Shown here: piece after piece, positions 1 through 8,123 of the stretch | Numbering within the stretch: position 1 is the first letter of the stretch | Layout: each line of letters begins with the position of its first letter | NCBI RefSeq assembly: GCF_018691265.1 | Contig: NW_024881324.1 | Span: forward strand, 713,230 to 777,229 | Length of the DNA stretch: 64,000 nucleotides | From: Tyto alba | Taxonomy: Eukaryota > Chordata > Aves > Strigiformes > Tytonidae | Direction: 5' to 3' | Translations under genes and position numbers: made by a program | The notes under the pieces: model-generated | Seen by the model: only the letters and a program-made list of their open reading frames with translations | The model's database searches: none | What the model was told of the DNA's origin: nothing

Positions 1-551
1 ATCCAGTCGGAGGAAGTTGGTGACCCATGACAGAGCAGTGTGGGGAACGCTGCGGCCCGTGGGAGGGACTCATGTCGGAGAAAGTTTGTGGAGGACTGTC
101 TCCTGTGAGAGGGGGACCATGATGGAGCAGGGGGAAGAAGTTCCAGAAGCTCCCCCCACAGCAGATGGCAGAAGCAGCAGCAGCACTGCCTGCACCCCCC
201 ATTCCCTGCCCCTGTGCCCCTGGGGGAGGAGGTAGAGATATCGGGAGCAGAGCTGAGCCCGGGAAGAAGGGAGGGGTGGGGGGAAGGTGTTCTCAAGATG
301 TGGCAATGCTTCTCACTGTCCTGCTCTGTTATGTGTTGTTGTTAGTGTCTGTAATAAATGTATGTTCTTTTTTTTCTTCCCCTAACGAGTCTGCCTTTTG
401 CTCGTGATCATAAAAGGGGGATTTTTTTCCCCATCCCAGTCCTATCTCGGACCCCAAGCCTGGCTCTCTGTCCCTTCTTATTGCTGGAAGAGAAGGGAGA
501 GAGAGAGTGGCTGCCTGGTGTTAGGCTGACGACCAGGCTCAAACCACGACA
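1..551 (+). mobile_element. ERVL-like LTR, 5' part cut off by the window
   Basis: The right edge ends CTCAAACCACGACA, the CA-type end expected of this LTR class. An AATAAA polyadenylation signal lies at 353-358, in the context gtctgtaataaatgta. Bases from about 90 to 390 closely match the second half of the LTR at 29083-29974, including the run from the G-rich gaagaagggaggggtggggg to the AATAAA. Past that point the copies differ: this one carries roughly 100 extra bases before its terminus. Short open frames on both strands here are not genes. The left end is outside the window, so solo LTR or full element cannot be decided. Confidence 0.8.
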
Positions 552-701
552 CAGGCAATTCCAGGAAAGATTGATTTAGGTGAACCGTTGAATTGAGAGC
601 ACTAAGATCAGAGAGATAAGAGATCAAGCCTGTTCTGAAAACATGAAAATCCCAAAGGTATGTTAAGTGAGGGAATAAAACCCTCACATATCAGCTATAC
701 T
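552..701. other. Unassigned spacer between LTR and tandem repeat
   Basis: About 150 bases between the LTR end and the first tandem-repeat copy. It contains an AATAAA at about 674 but no recognisable gene or repeat family. Confidence 0.5.
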
Positions 702-1144
702 CAGCGACGATCGTCCATGTAGGTGCTTTCTGTGAGAAGTTTCATATTTGGGGCTAAAAGTGCTATTCTGGCTCTGCTGAAGATTTGTGTGTTCCCAGTG
801 AAAGGAAGCAGCTAGACAGGGATTGCTATGTGCAGCATGGTAGTTTGGAGGAAACAGTGCTGTACAGCGACGATCGTGTATGTAGGTGCTTTCTGTGAGA
901 AGTTTCACTTTGGGGCTAAAAGTGCTATTCTGGCTCTGCTGAAGATTTGTGTGATCCCAGTGAAAGGAAGCAGCTAGACAGGGATTGCTATGTGCAGCAT
1001 GGTAGTTTGGAGGAAACAGTGCTGTACAGCGACGATCGTCCATGTAGGTGCTTTCTGTGAGAAGTTTCACTTTGGGGCTAAAAGTGCTATTCTGGCTCTG
1101 CTGAAGATTTGTGTGTTCCCAGTGAAAGGAAGCAGCTAGACAGG
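702..1144. repeat. 162-bp tandem repeat, about 2.7 copies
   Basis: The anchor cagcgacgatcgt recurs at 702, 865 and 1027, giving periods of 163 and 162 bases. The copies are nearly identical over the whole unit; copy 1 has one extra base. Copy 3 stops at 1144, exactly where the antisense LTR begins. Because 162 is a multiple of three, a long minus-strand open frame runs through the array with a 54-residue period. It has no recognisable domain and is best read as a by-product of the period. The array may be a host minisatellite or a tandem block of an older element. Confidence 0.9.
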
Positions 1145-1679
1145 TGCGGCGCCGCGGACGAACGACACGCCGAGACGGGTTCAGTGTGGGTGATAGAGCA
1201 TCAATCAACGTGTGTCTTTATTGGTCCAGGGTACATATATTTATCCAGACAATGATAATTATTATGCCTACTAGTCACTAGCTGATTGGCTTAAGCTTCA
1301 ACGGTTGTATTCGCACGGTCCAACCACCTGCAGTTATCTTACAGCACAAGCCTCTCACAACACTAAATTTCTCATGCTACTATTTCTGATTCCTGTTGAC
1401 TTGTGTTCGATACACGACAGTACCGTAACACAATGTTTCTCAGACCACCGTTATCGTAACACTAGGTTTCTCAGACCACTATTCCTAATTGCCCTTAACC
1501 TGTTTTCGACACACCACGGTACACAGGGCTGAAGCATCCTTGACATTCCTCCTGTATCAGCAGCTGCGAGCAGCTGCAGGCAAACCCTAGTGAGGCTCAG
1601 CATCAGCAGCTAGAGCAGGCTCTGATCATACAACTGCTCGGTGGGCTCAGGACCCTTGTCTCTGAGCCATTCTCCAACA
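1145..1679 (-). mobile_element. 3' LTR of an antisense provirus
   Basis: On the minus strand the element starts TGTTGGAGA directly after a polypurine tract (1681-1698) and ends in CGGCGCCGCA, so it has TG...CA ends and is 535 bp long. AATAAA on the minus strand sits at 1217-1222, with an AT-rich TATA-like stretch just upstream at about 1232-1246. The base run beyond the 3' edge is the 162-bp repeat, not a primer-binding site, so this is the 3' LTR. Its structure is of the alpha/beta-retrovirus (class II) kind. The target duplication cannot be tested because the other end of the provirus is missing. Confidence 0.85.
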
Positions 1680-1680
1680 A

Positions 1681-1698
1681 TTCCCCCTTTTTCTTTTT
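1681..1698 (-). promoter_or_regulatory. Polypurine tract of the antisense provirus
   Basis: The minus strand reads AAAAAGAAAAAGGGGGAA immediately before the LTR start TGTTGG. This is the expected plus-strand primer for reverse transcription and fixes the LTR edge. Confidence 0.85.
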
Positions 1699-1993
1699 GT
1701 AGGGGCAGAACCTGCCCTAACGTTCGTTCAAAGATTTTCTTAATACATGAGAAGGCACAACTTAAGCATGCAAGCTTACAATGTGTTGGCTAAAGGCACT
1801 TATCACGCACCTGGAAGTGCTGTGATAGGTCTGCATCGTTAGTACGCATGAACAAACTAAATCTACTTTGTGGTTAGTGCATCCAGGCATTCAAACAGGG
1901 AGGAAGCACTAGATTGACTTCCTCCTTCTTGCCCTTCCAGGTGACCTCAAGGGCAGGCTTACCACGTGGCAGTTTTCTGATCAGAGACCCAGC

Positions 1994-2095
1994 CTGGATT
2001 GTCCAAACCCTGTAGGATCAGTGCATAACCCTGATCCCCCCCCAAAAAAAAATTCCTACCAGATTTTCCCCCTTTTTCTTTTTTGGACAATCCAG
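1994..2095 (-). other. Nested inverted repeat in the env-LTR gap
   Basis: The 14-base arm CTGGATTGTCCAAA at 1994-2007 is perfectly complemented by TTTGGACAATCCAG at 2082-2095. Inside it, GGATCAG at 2015-2021 pairs with CTGATCC at 2031-2037 around a 9-base loop. In RNA this would make a long two-part hairpin located between env and the 3' LTR. That is the position of RNA export (CTE) elements in alpha- and betaretroviruses. The function is an inference from position and structure only. Confidence 0.55.
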
Positions 2096-2645
2096 ACTCC
2101 TTTTAACGTTTGAATCATAGCATTCATAAAGCATTTCCACACAGACCCCAATACCATCATGACAATCACAATGACAATCAGCATTGCCAGTCTGTGCATC
2201 AACAAAGCTTTCAGCCACCCCGTAATTTCCAAGTTTTGTAGATTTGCAACCATCATCAGTCCATTATCCAAATTCCCAAGTCTCGTAACCAGTCTGTCAG
2301 TCCATGTTCCAATCTTATGCAGTCTTATGTAGCAAGAAAATCATCCTTACAGTTTTAAAAGTGTCCGCAATTGTAACAACAGAGTATGCAATACAGAATG
2401 TAATACAGGTTTCACCATGTTATGTTCTAAACATTGCAATGAACCCACAACATACAATGAACCTGATACTACATGAACAAGTTTTTGATACCAGTGTTGA
2501 TGTTGAAACACCAAAATGACAGTTCAGAGATGTAAAGTTCGTAAGGAGTCTCCAGACCCCCCGAGGAGAATTTTGTGATCTTGAGTTCCCAGGTGTCCCC
2601 CATTCGTTGTCACTACCGGGCAGGCCAACGCTCCAGCAGCATTGG

Positions 2646-2883
2646 AGGGCAATATTTTGCCGCAGACCGATAGAGCGGTCGCTGGCTCCATTCGGGTTAG
2701 GGGAGTCTAGAGGGCAATTATATTTTGCCGCAGACCGATAGAGCGGTCGCTGGCTCCAAATTGAAAGGCCTTTGTTTTGTTGTGTTTTCTTCTGTTTTGT
2801 TGTGTTCTGTTTGTTGTGCGGGTTAGGGGAGTCTGGGGGCAATTATATCTTGCCACAGACCGATAGAGCGGTCGCTGGCTCCA
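2646..2883 (+). repeat. Triplicated leader hairpin unit
   Basis: Three copies at 2646-2690, 2711-2757 and 2836-2883 share a core from GGGCAAT to GCTGGCTCC. Each contains GACCG-ATAGAG-CGGTC, a perfect 5-bp stem with a 6-base loop (stems at 2665/2680, 2733/2748 and 2858/2873), flanked by outer GCC/GGC. Copies 2 and 3 are each preceded by gggttaggggagtct. Stem and loop are identical in all three although the flanks have drifted. Confidence 0.9.
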
Positions 2884-3010
2884 ATCGGGGGGGGATCTGT
2901 TGGCCGATAGGGCAGCCACAGGCAAGAGTGATTGAAGAGGCGTTTTGTTTTGTTTTGTTTTGTAGTGTTTTATTTTGTTGTGTTCTGTTTTAACTTCAGA
3001 TGAAAGTGCT

Positions 3011-3016
3011 GTAAGT
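3011..3016 (+). promoter_or_regulatory. Candidate 5' splice donor for env mRNA
   Basis: GTAAGT in the context GCT|GTAAGTATG lies 151 bases before the gag start, the usual place for the retroviral major donor. The exon side (T at -1) is weak. No convincing acceptor was singled out before env. Confidence 0.45.
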
Positions 3017-3040
3017 ATGTGGACGTCCGTGAGAATGGGA

Positions 3041-3136
3041 GATTGTGAGTGATTGCTGTCTGGTGATCATAAGATTGTGAGTGATTGCTGTGTGGTGATC
3101 ATAAGATTGTGAGTGACTGCTGTGTGGTGATCGTGT
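3041..3136 (+). repeat. Three 32-base tandem repeats before gag
   Basis: Units start at 3041, 3073 and 3105, each beginning GATTGTGAGTGA and running to TGGTGATC. The third copy differs at its end. The block finishes 25 bases before the gag start codon. Confidence 0.9.
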
Positions 3137-3161
3137 TAAGCGAGTGTTTTACAGAAACAAG

Positions 3162-4601
3162 ATGGGTAATACTCAGAGAGGGGTGTTAAAAAAGAGCCCT
3201 CTCGGCTGTATACTCGCCCATTGGCGGGACATTGCAGGGAGCGGAGGCACGGAAAGCAAAAGGACTCTTGTAAAATATTGCAATCAGTGGTGGCCGCTGT
3301 ATAAGCTGGAGGATGGCGCTAAATGGCCGCTTAATGGAACACTGGACTATAACACTTTGTTACAACTTATGTTGTTTTTAAGGAGAGAAGGAAAATGGGA
3401 TGAGGTATCATGCGCGGATATGTTTTTCACTTTGCGGAATCACCCAGAATGGCAAAGGGACTGTGGGTTAGTACCCCCACAGGACCCTATGGTGCTCGCA
3501 CTTGAGCGCGAAAGTAAGGAAAGTAGGGGTAAGCTAAAGAGGTGTTGCTCATCATGTAGCATTGGACAGAGATGTACGAAGGTAGATAAGGTTCACCAAG
3601 CCTCAGAACAAGATGATGATTTGTTTAAACCTCCCCCCCGATCACGGGATCAGGATGTCGACTCGGAAGGAACGGCGGACTCTCCCAATAGTCCGGTATC
3701 CGCCCACACTAGACAAAAAACAGCAACAAGTATTTTACAGGCACCCCTTCGGGAAGCCGTGGGGCCGGAAGGTGGTACAATGTTGGTTAGGGTGCCCTTC
3801 ACCACCGCTGATTTGGAAGCATGGAGAGGAATTGCGAAAAACTATAGATGTGATCCACATGATGTAGCTAAACACTTCCAATTTATTATAAAACAGCACA
3901 ACCCGGATTGGAGTGATATACAGTTACTATTAGAATATATGACTGAAACAGAGAAACAATTGATTCTAAAAACAGCAGGAGACTTGGCGGAGGATCATTG
4001 TAAGATTACCGGGGGAGACGTTAAGGAATATTTTCCCCTCCAAGACCCGAAATGGGAACCAAATAAATCGGCACATATGGAAAAGTTACGGGCGTATCGG
4101 GAATGGATCGCAAAGGGGATAGAAAGAGCGATCCCTAAAACTATAAATTGGTCAGCGTTATATGCAGTGAAACAGGGTCCTTCCGAGTCCCCATCCAAAT
4201 TCTTGGATCGACTGAGAGATGTAATGCGCCGTAATACACCATTGGATCCGGGGTCAGAGGTAGGAATACAGCAACTAGTTTCCTTGTTCATGGGCCAATC
4301 TACAGGAGACATAAGGCGAAAACTTCAGAAGCTGCGTCCTACGGAAAGTAGGAATCTGGAGGTATTGTTAGAGGAGGCGTGGAAAGTGTTTAGCAACAGG
4401 GAAGAAGAATGTCGACATGGACAGATGAAGTTGATGGCCACTCTGGTTCAGAGACCGGCCAGGCAACGACCGCGGCTGGGGCGGGATCAGTGTGCTTTGT
4501 GTAAGGGTTTCGGGCATTGGAGAAAGGAATGTCCGAAGAATAGGAGGAAGAATGGGAAGGCTTCAATGAATGTAAAAATAGCAAATGTAACAGAGGACTG
4601 A
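3162..4601 (+). CDS. gag: Gag polyprotein of the gamma-like ERV
   Basis: This is a structural polyprotein of 479 residues. The ATG at 3162 is chosen because it gives MGNT, an N-myristoylation signal expected of matrix; the frame is open six codons further upstream, but only from a GTG. Matrix covers roughly the first 130 residues. A proline/acidic linker follows, and capsid begins near residue 195 (PLREAVGPEGG), as in gammaretroviral p30. One zinc knuckle, C-x2-C-x4-H-x4-C, lies at residues 444-457 (bases 4491-4532) in a basic nucleocapsid. No PPxY, PTAP or LYPxL budding motif is visible; the linker has only a PPP stretch. The frame ends in TGA at 4599-4601, directly in phase with pol, so Gag-Pol would be made by stop-codon readthrough. 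It shows no frameshifts or internal stops. Confidence 0.95.
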   Translation: MGNTQRGVLKKSPLGCILAHWRDIAGSGGTESKRTLVKYCNQWWPLYKLEDGAKWPLNGTLDYNTLLQLMLFLRREGKWDEVSCADMFFTLRNHPEWQRDCGLVPPQDPMVLALERESKESRGKLKRCCSSCSIGQRCTKVDKVHQASEQDDDLFKPPPRSRDQDVDSEGTADSPNSPVSAHTRQKTATSILQAPLREAVGPEGGTMLVRVPFTTADLEAWRGIAKNYRCDPHDVAKHFQFIIKQHNPDWSDIQLLLEYMTETEKQLILKTAGDLAEDHCKITGGDVKEYFPLQDPKWEPNKSAHMEKLRAYREWIAKGIERAIPKTINWSALYAVKQGPSESPSKFLDRLRDVMRRNTPLDPGSEVGIQQLVSLFMGQSTGDIRRKLQKLRPTESRNLEVLLEEAWKVFSNREEECRHGQMKLMATLVQRPARQRPRLGRDQCALCKGFGHWRKECPKNRRKNGKASMNVKIANVTED

Positions 4602-4633
4602 CGGGGACCTGGGGGATCTACCCTGGCGGATCC
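4599..4633 (+). promoter_or_regulatory. UGA-CGG readthrough site with 3' RNA structure
   Basis: The gag stop is TGA followed by CGG, a context known to favour readthrough in several RNA viruses. Six bases downstream, CCTGGG (4608-4613) can pair with CCCTGG (4621-4626) with one U-U mismatch. The loop GGATC (4614-4618) is complementary to GATCC (4629-4633), giving a candidate pseudoknot. The connecting loops are very short (0, 2 and 2 nt), so the two pairings may instead be alternatives. Gammaretroviruses use a pseudoknot after the gag stop in the same position. Confidence 0.7.
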
Positions 4634-7600
4634 ACTGGTTAAACTTAAGCTGGGGAGAGAACAAGAAGAAGTAGAATTTTTGGTAGACACAGGAGCAACG
4701 TACTCGGTTTTGAATCAAGCTTTAATACCACTGGGGGACGACTATGTTATGGTAAAGGGAGTGACCGGCCAATCTGAAAAGGCGTATTTTTGTAAACCTT
4801 TAGAATATAAATTGGGAAAGCAATGGGGAATTCATAAATTCCTTTATATGCCTAACTCCCCAAAAGCTCTCCTGGGGAGGGACTTGCTGGAACAACTGGA
4901 AGCAAAAATTGTCTTTGAAAAAGGGGAAGTCACCTTGGAGGTAAAAGATCAGCAGTACATTCAAGTGCTGAGTCTAATTCTAACTAGTTTTTCGTCAGGA
5001 GGAGAAATTAGTGAGGAAATTTTAGACCAAGTATATCCGGGAGTCTGGGCTACCGATGTACCTGGAAGGGCGAAAAACGCACTACCAATTGAGGTTAGGA
5101 TCAAGGAAGGTCAACGACCAGTGAGAATTAAACAGTATCCTTTAAAAAGGGAGGATAGGGAAGGAATCCGACCAGTAATAGAAAAATTTTTGCAATTAGG
5201 GTTAGTAGAAGAATGTGAGTCTGAGTTCAATACCCCTATACTGCCCGTTCGGAAACCTGATGGGTCGTATAGGGTGGTTCAGGACTTACGAGCTGTGAAT
5301 AGAATAGTTGAAGATCTCCACCCAGTAGTAGCAAACCCTTATACCCTGTTAACTGTATTAACACCAGAGTTGATTTGGTTTACTGTCTTAGATTTGAAGG
5401 ACGCCTTCTTTTGCCTTCCTCTCCATAAAGCCAGCCAAAAGTTGTTTGCATTTGAATGGGAAAATCCTAAAACTGGTCGAAAGACCCAGCTCACCTGGAC
5501 GGTGTTGCCACAAGGGTTCAAGAATAGCCCTACTCTTTTTGGCAACGAGATTGCAAAGGACTTGGAATCCTGGGAAGCCCCATCCGAAAAAGGAAAACTA
5601 TTGCAGTACGTGGACGACATTTTGATCGCTACTGAGACAGAAGAGGACTGTGCAACGTGGACGGTGAGCTTGTTAAATTTTTTAGGACTACGGGGGTATC
5701 GGGTCTCTAAGAAGAAAGCCCAGGTGATACAACGCAAAGTAAACTACCTGGGCTATGAGATCACTGCGGGGCAAAGAACTTTGGGACAGTCCCGTAAGGA
5801 GGCCATATGTCAAACCCCGAAACCTCAGACAGTAAAAGAATTAAGAACCTTTTTGGGAATGACGGGGTGGTGCAGGCTATGGATCTATAATTATGGACTG
5901 CTTGTTAAGCCCCTGTATGCGCTAACGAACACCGAACAGACGCACCTCGAATGGGATGAGGAGGCTGAGCGAGCCTTCGATTCACTGAAGAAGGCTTTGA
6001 TGTCGGCCCCAGCTCTAGGACTCCCAGATGTGAGTAAACCGTTTCTTCTCTTTTCTTATGAGAAGCAGGGCATTGCCCTGGGAATACTGGCACAAGACCT
6101 AGGTCCATACCGACAAGCTGTCGCCTACCTCTCTAAACAACTAGATGCGACTGCAAAAGGGTGGCCTGGGTGTCTGCGAGCGGTGGCTGCCCTGATACTG
6201 AACATACAGGAAGCTCGGAAGTTCACTCTGGGCCAGAAAATGACTGCCTATGTGTCCCATACAGTATCGGCAGTCCTGGAAGCAAAGGGAGGGCATTGGC
6301 TCTCCCCACAAAGATTTCTGAGATACCAAGCTGCACTAGTAGAACAAGATGATGTACAGATAATAGTCACTAATATTGTCAACCCAGCTTCTTTCCTCAG
6401 CGGTAACGTGGGGGAACCAGTGCACCATGACTGTCTGGAAACGATTGAGGCGACATACTCAAGTCGCCCTGACCTGAAGGAAAGCCCCATGAAGGATGAG
6501 GAGAACTGGTTCACGGACGGAAGCAGTTACGTCCTGAACGGTAATCGATACGCGGGGTATGCCGTTACCACCGGTCAAAAGGTAATAGAATCAGGACCTC
6601 TGCCTGCAAATACTTCTGCACAAAAGGCAGAAATAATCGCTTTAACTCGAGCCCTGGAACTGGCCAAGGGTAAGATCATAAACATATACACGGACTCCAA
6701 ATACGCTTTCGGAGTTGTGCATGCACATGGAGCAATTTGGAAAGAAAGAAGACTATTGAACTCCCAAGGGAAAAACATCAAACATGCGGAGGAAATTTTT
6801 AAACTATTAGAAGCTGTTCAACTTCCTGAGAAGGTGGTGATTATGCATATTAGAGCACACCAAAAGGTGAACTCTGAATTGGAAAAAGGAAACGAGCTGG
6901 CGGATAGGGAGGCAAAACGGGCTGCCAAAATAGAGATAAAGACGGAAGGAGCACTTATTCCCGATAGGCAAATCTCCCTGGAAAGTAAACCAGAATATAC
7001 CAGGGAGGATCAGAAACTTATTGCAGATCTGGAAGGGACATATAACAAGGAAGGGTGGGCTTATACCCCACAGGGGAAGTTAATTATCCCCTCTCGTTTA
7101 CTATGGCATTTCACACGAGAGGAGCATAGAAAGAGACACTGGGGAGCAGAAGCTTTGTATAGTCATTTGATAAAAGAGATTGTAGCCAGAAATTTGTATA
7201 CCACGGTAAGGCAGGTGACTCGACAATGCAACATCTGCCTCCGGACTAATCCCCAAAACGCCCCCAAACTAGAAATGGGTCAGATTGGGAAGGGCAACGG
7301 GCCTGGGCAACAATGGCAAGTAGATTTTACAGAATTACCAAGAAAAGGGGGGTATCGATATTTGTTGGTACTGACTGATACCTTTTCAGGCTGGCCAGAA
7401 GCATTCCCTACTAGAACCGCTAAGGCTCGGGAAGTAACTAAAGTACCGATACAAGAAATAATACCACGATTTGGGGTTCCGGCAATCATATCCTCAGATA
7501 GAGGACCACACTTTGTCTCAAAAGTAGTACAACAAATTAGCCACCATTTGGGTATAGATTGGCAGCTTCATACCCCGTACCGCCCTCAGTCAAGCGGTCA

Positions 7601-8123
7601 AGTGGAAAAGATGAACCACTTAATCAAACAGCAAATTGTAAAATTGGGGCAAGAAGCAAACTTGACATGGCCTCAGTCCTTGCCCTTGGCCCTTTTACGC
7701 ATACGGACAAGGCCAAGGGCAAGGGAAGGGCTAAGCCCCTTTGAAATTTTATATGGACAACCATACGGGGTACAAAAAGGAATATCCACACAAATTGGAG
7801 ATGAAATTATGAGCTCCTACATGGTGGCGTTAGGGAAGCAACTCAATAAGATCAGAAAACATGTAATTGGTACTCGAGGTAGAGGGTTGGATGGACCTGT
7901 ACATGATATACAACCTGGGGACTATGTGTATGTTAAGTCTCTTACAGAAAAAACCTTGGAGCCACAGTGGGAAGGGCCATTCCAGGTGCTGCTCACGACG
8001 TTCACAGCCATCAAGATTAAGGAATACTCGGCCTGGATACATCACACCCGAGTAAAGAAAGCCCATAAATCCCCATGGAAAGTTACCCAAGTTCGGCCAG
8101 GAAGATTACGCTTCTCACGATAA
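4602..8123 (+). CDS. pol: Pro-Pol: protease, reverse transcriptase, RNase H, integrase
   Basis: The region has 1173 codons in the gag frame, reached by reading through the TGA. Aspartic protease: LVDTGA at about 4680. Reverse transcriptase: LDLKDAFF (first catalytic Asp), LPQGFKNSP and YVDD (bases 5607-5618). RNase H: FTDGSS, then [11 protein letters not shown] and YTDSK. Integrase: an HHCC zinc-binding start (H...H and CNIC) at about 7110-7230, then the catalytic triad D at 7323-7325, D at 7497-7499 and E at 7605-7607. The last two are separated by 35 residues, as the D,D35E rule requires. It ends with the [10 protein letters not shown] motif of gammaretroviral integrases. It is fully open and overlaps the start of env by 49 bases. 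Every catalytic position checked is present; activity cannot be inferred from that alone. Confidence 0.96.
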   Translation, partial: RGPGGSTLADPLVKLKLGREQEEVEFLVDTGATYSVLNQALIPLGDDYVMVKGVTGQSEKAYFCKPLEYKLGKQWGIHKFLYMPNSPKALLGRDLLEQLEAKIVFEKGEVTLEVKDQQYIQVLSLILTSFSSGGEISEEILDQVYPGVWATDVPGRAKNALPIEVRIKEGQRPVRIKQYPLKREDREGIRPVIEKFLQLGLVEECESEFNTPILPVRKPDGSYRVVQDLRAVNRIVEDLHPVVANPYTLLTVLTPELIWFTVLDLKDAFFCLPLHKASQKLFAFEWENPKTGRKTQLTWTVLPQGFKNSPTLFGNEIAKDLESWEAPSEKGKLLQYVDDILIATETEEDCATWTVSLLNFLGLRGYRVSKKKAQVIQRKVNYLGYEITAGQRTLGQSRKEAICQTPKPQTVKELRTFLGMTGWCRLWIYNYGLLVKPLYALTNTEQTHLEWDEEAERAFDSLKKALMSAPALGLPDVSKPFLLFSYEKQGIALGILAQDLGPYRQAVAYLSKQLDATAKGWPGCLRAVAALILNIQEARKFTLGQKMTAYVSHTVSAVLEAKGGHWLSPQRFLRYQAALVEQDDVQIIVTNIVNPASFLSGNVGEPVHHDCLETIEATYSSRPDLKESPMKDEENWFTDGSSYVLNGNRYAGYAVTTGQKVIESGPLPANTSAQKAEIIALTRALELAKGKIINIYTDSKYAFGVVHAHGAIWKERRLLNSQGKNIKHAEEIFKLLEAVQLPEKVVIMHIRAHQKVNSELEKGNELADREAKRAAKIEIKTEGALIPDRQISLESKPEYTREDQKLIADLEGTYNKEGWAYTPQGKLIIPSRLLWHFTREEHRKRHWGAEALYSHLIKEIVARNLYTTVRQVTRQCNICLRTNPQNAPKLEMGQIGKGNGPGQQWQVDFTELPRKGGYRYLLVLTDTFSGWPEAFPTRTAKAREVTKVPIQEIIPRFGVPAIISSDRGPHFVSKVVQQISHHLGIDWQLHTPYRPQSSGQVEKMNHLIKQQIVKLGQEANLTWPQSLPLALLRIRTRPRAREGLSPFEILYGQPYGVQKGISTQIGDEIMSSYMVALGKQLNKIRKHVIGTRGRGLDGPVHDIQPGDYVYVKSLTEKTLEPQWEGPFQVLLTTFTAIKIKEYSAWIHHTRVKKAHKSPWKVTQVRPGRLRFSR

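Larger units (their letters stand above)
1680..2525 (-). pseudogene. Decayed 3' end of antisense provirus: env TM tail and env-LTR gap
   Basis: The minus strand from about 2316 down to 2060 encodes a typical retroviral transmembrane-subunit end. A short ectodomain stretch with LVTRLGNLDNGLMMVANLQN leads into WLKALLMHRLAMLIVIVIVM, a membrane anchor, and a short basic cytoplasmic tail. Upstream in the same frame there are stop codons near 2340, so the gene is dead. Between env and the LTR lie about 370 bases with no gene, and the polypurine tract AAAAAGAAAAAGGGGG at 1681-1698. A second similar purine run lies at about 2066-2083, at the end of the env frame. Gag, pol and most of env are absent. 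The boundary with the plus-strand provirus (about 2525) is approximate. Confidence 0.75.
2526..3161 (+). other. Retroviral leader (5' untranslated region), 5' end missing
   Basis: This is the non-coding stretch before gag. It holds three copies of a hairpin-forming unit (2646-2883), two blocks rich in TGTTTTGTT, a splice-donor-like GTAAGT at 3011-3016, and three 32-base repeats just before the gag start. Packaging signals of gammaretroviruses lie in this interval, so these structures are candidates for that role. No primer-binding site was seen. The left edge is approximate. Confidence 0.75.

Noticed and set aside
684..1208. Minus-strand open frame of 174 residues with repeats
   Set aside because: The frame stays open only because the 162-bp tandem unit is a multiple of three. 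There is no domain and no promoter or splice context, and it runs into an LTR.
2530..2650. Search for a primer-binding site or 5' LTR end just upstream of the leader
   Set aside because: No TGG-starting match to common tRNA 3' ends and no copy of the 3' LTR's U5 was seen.
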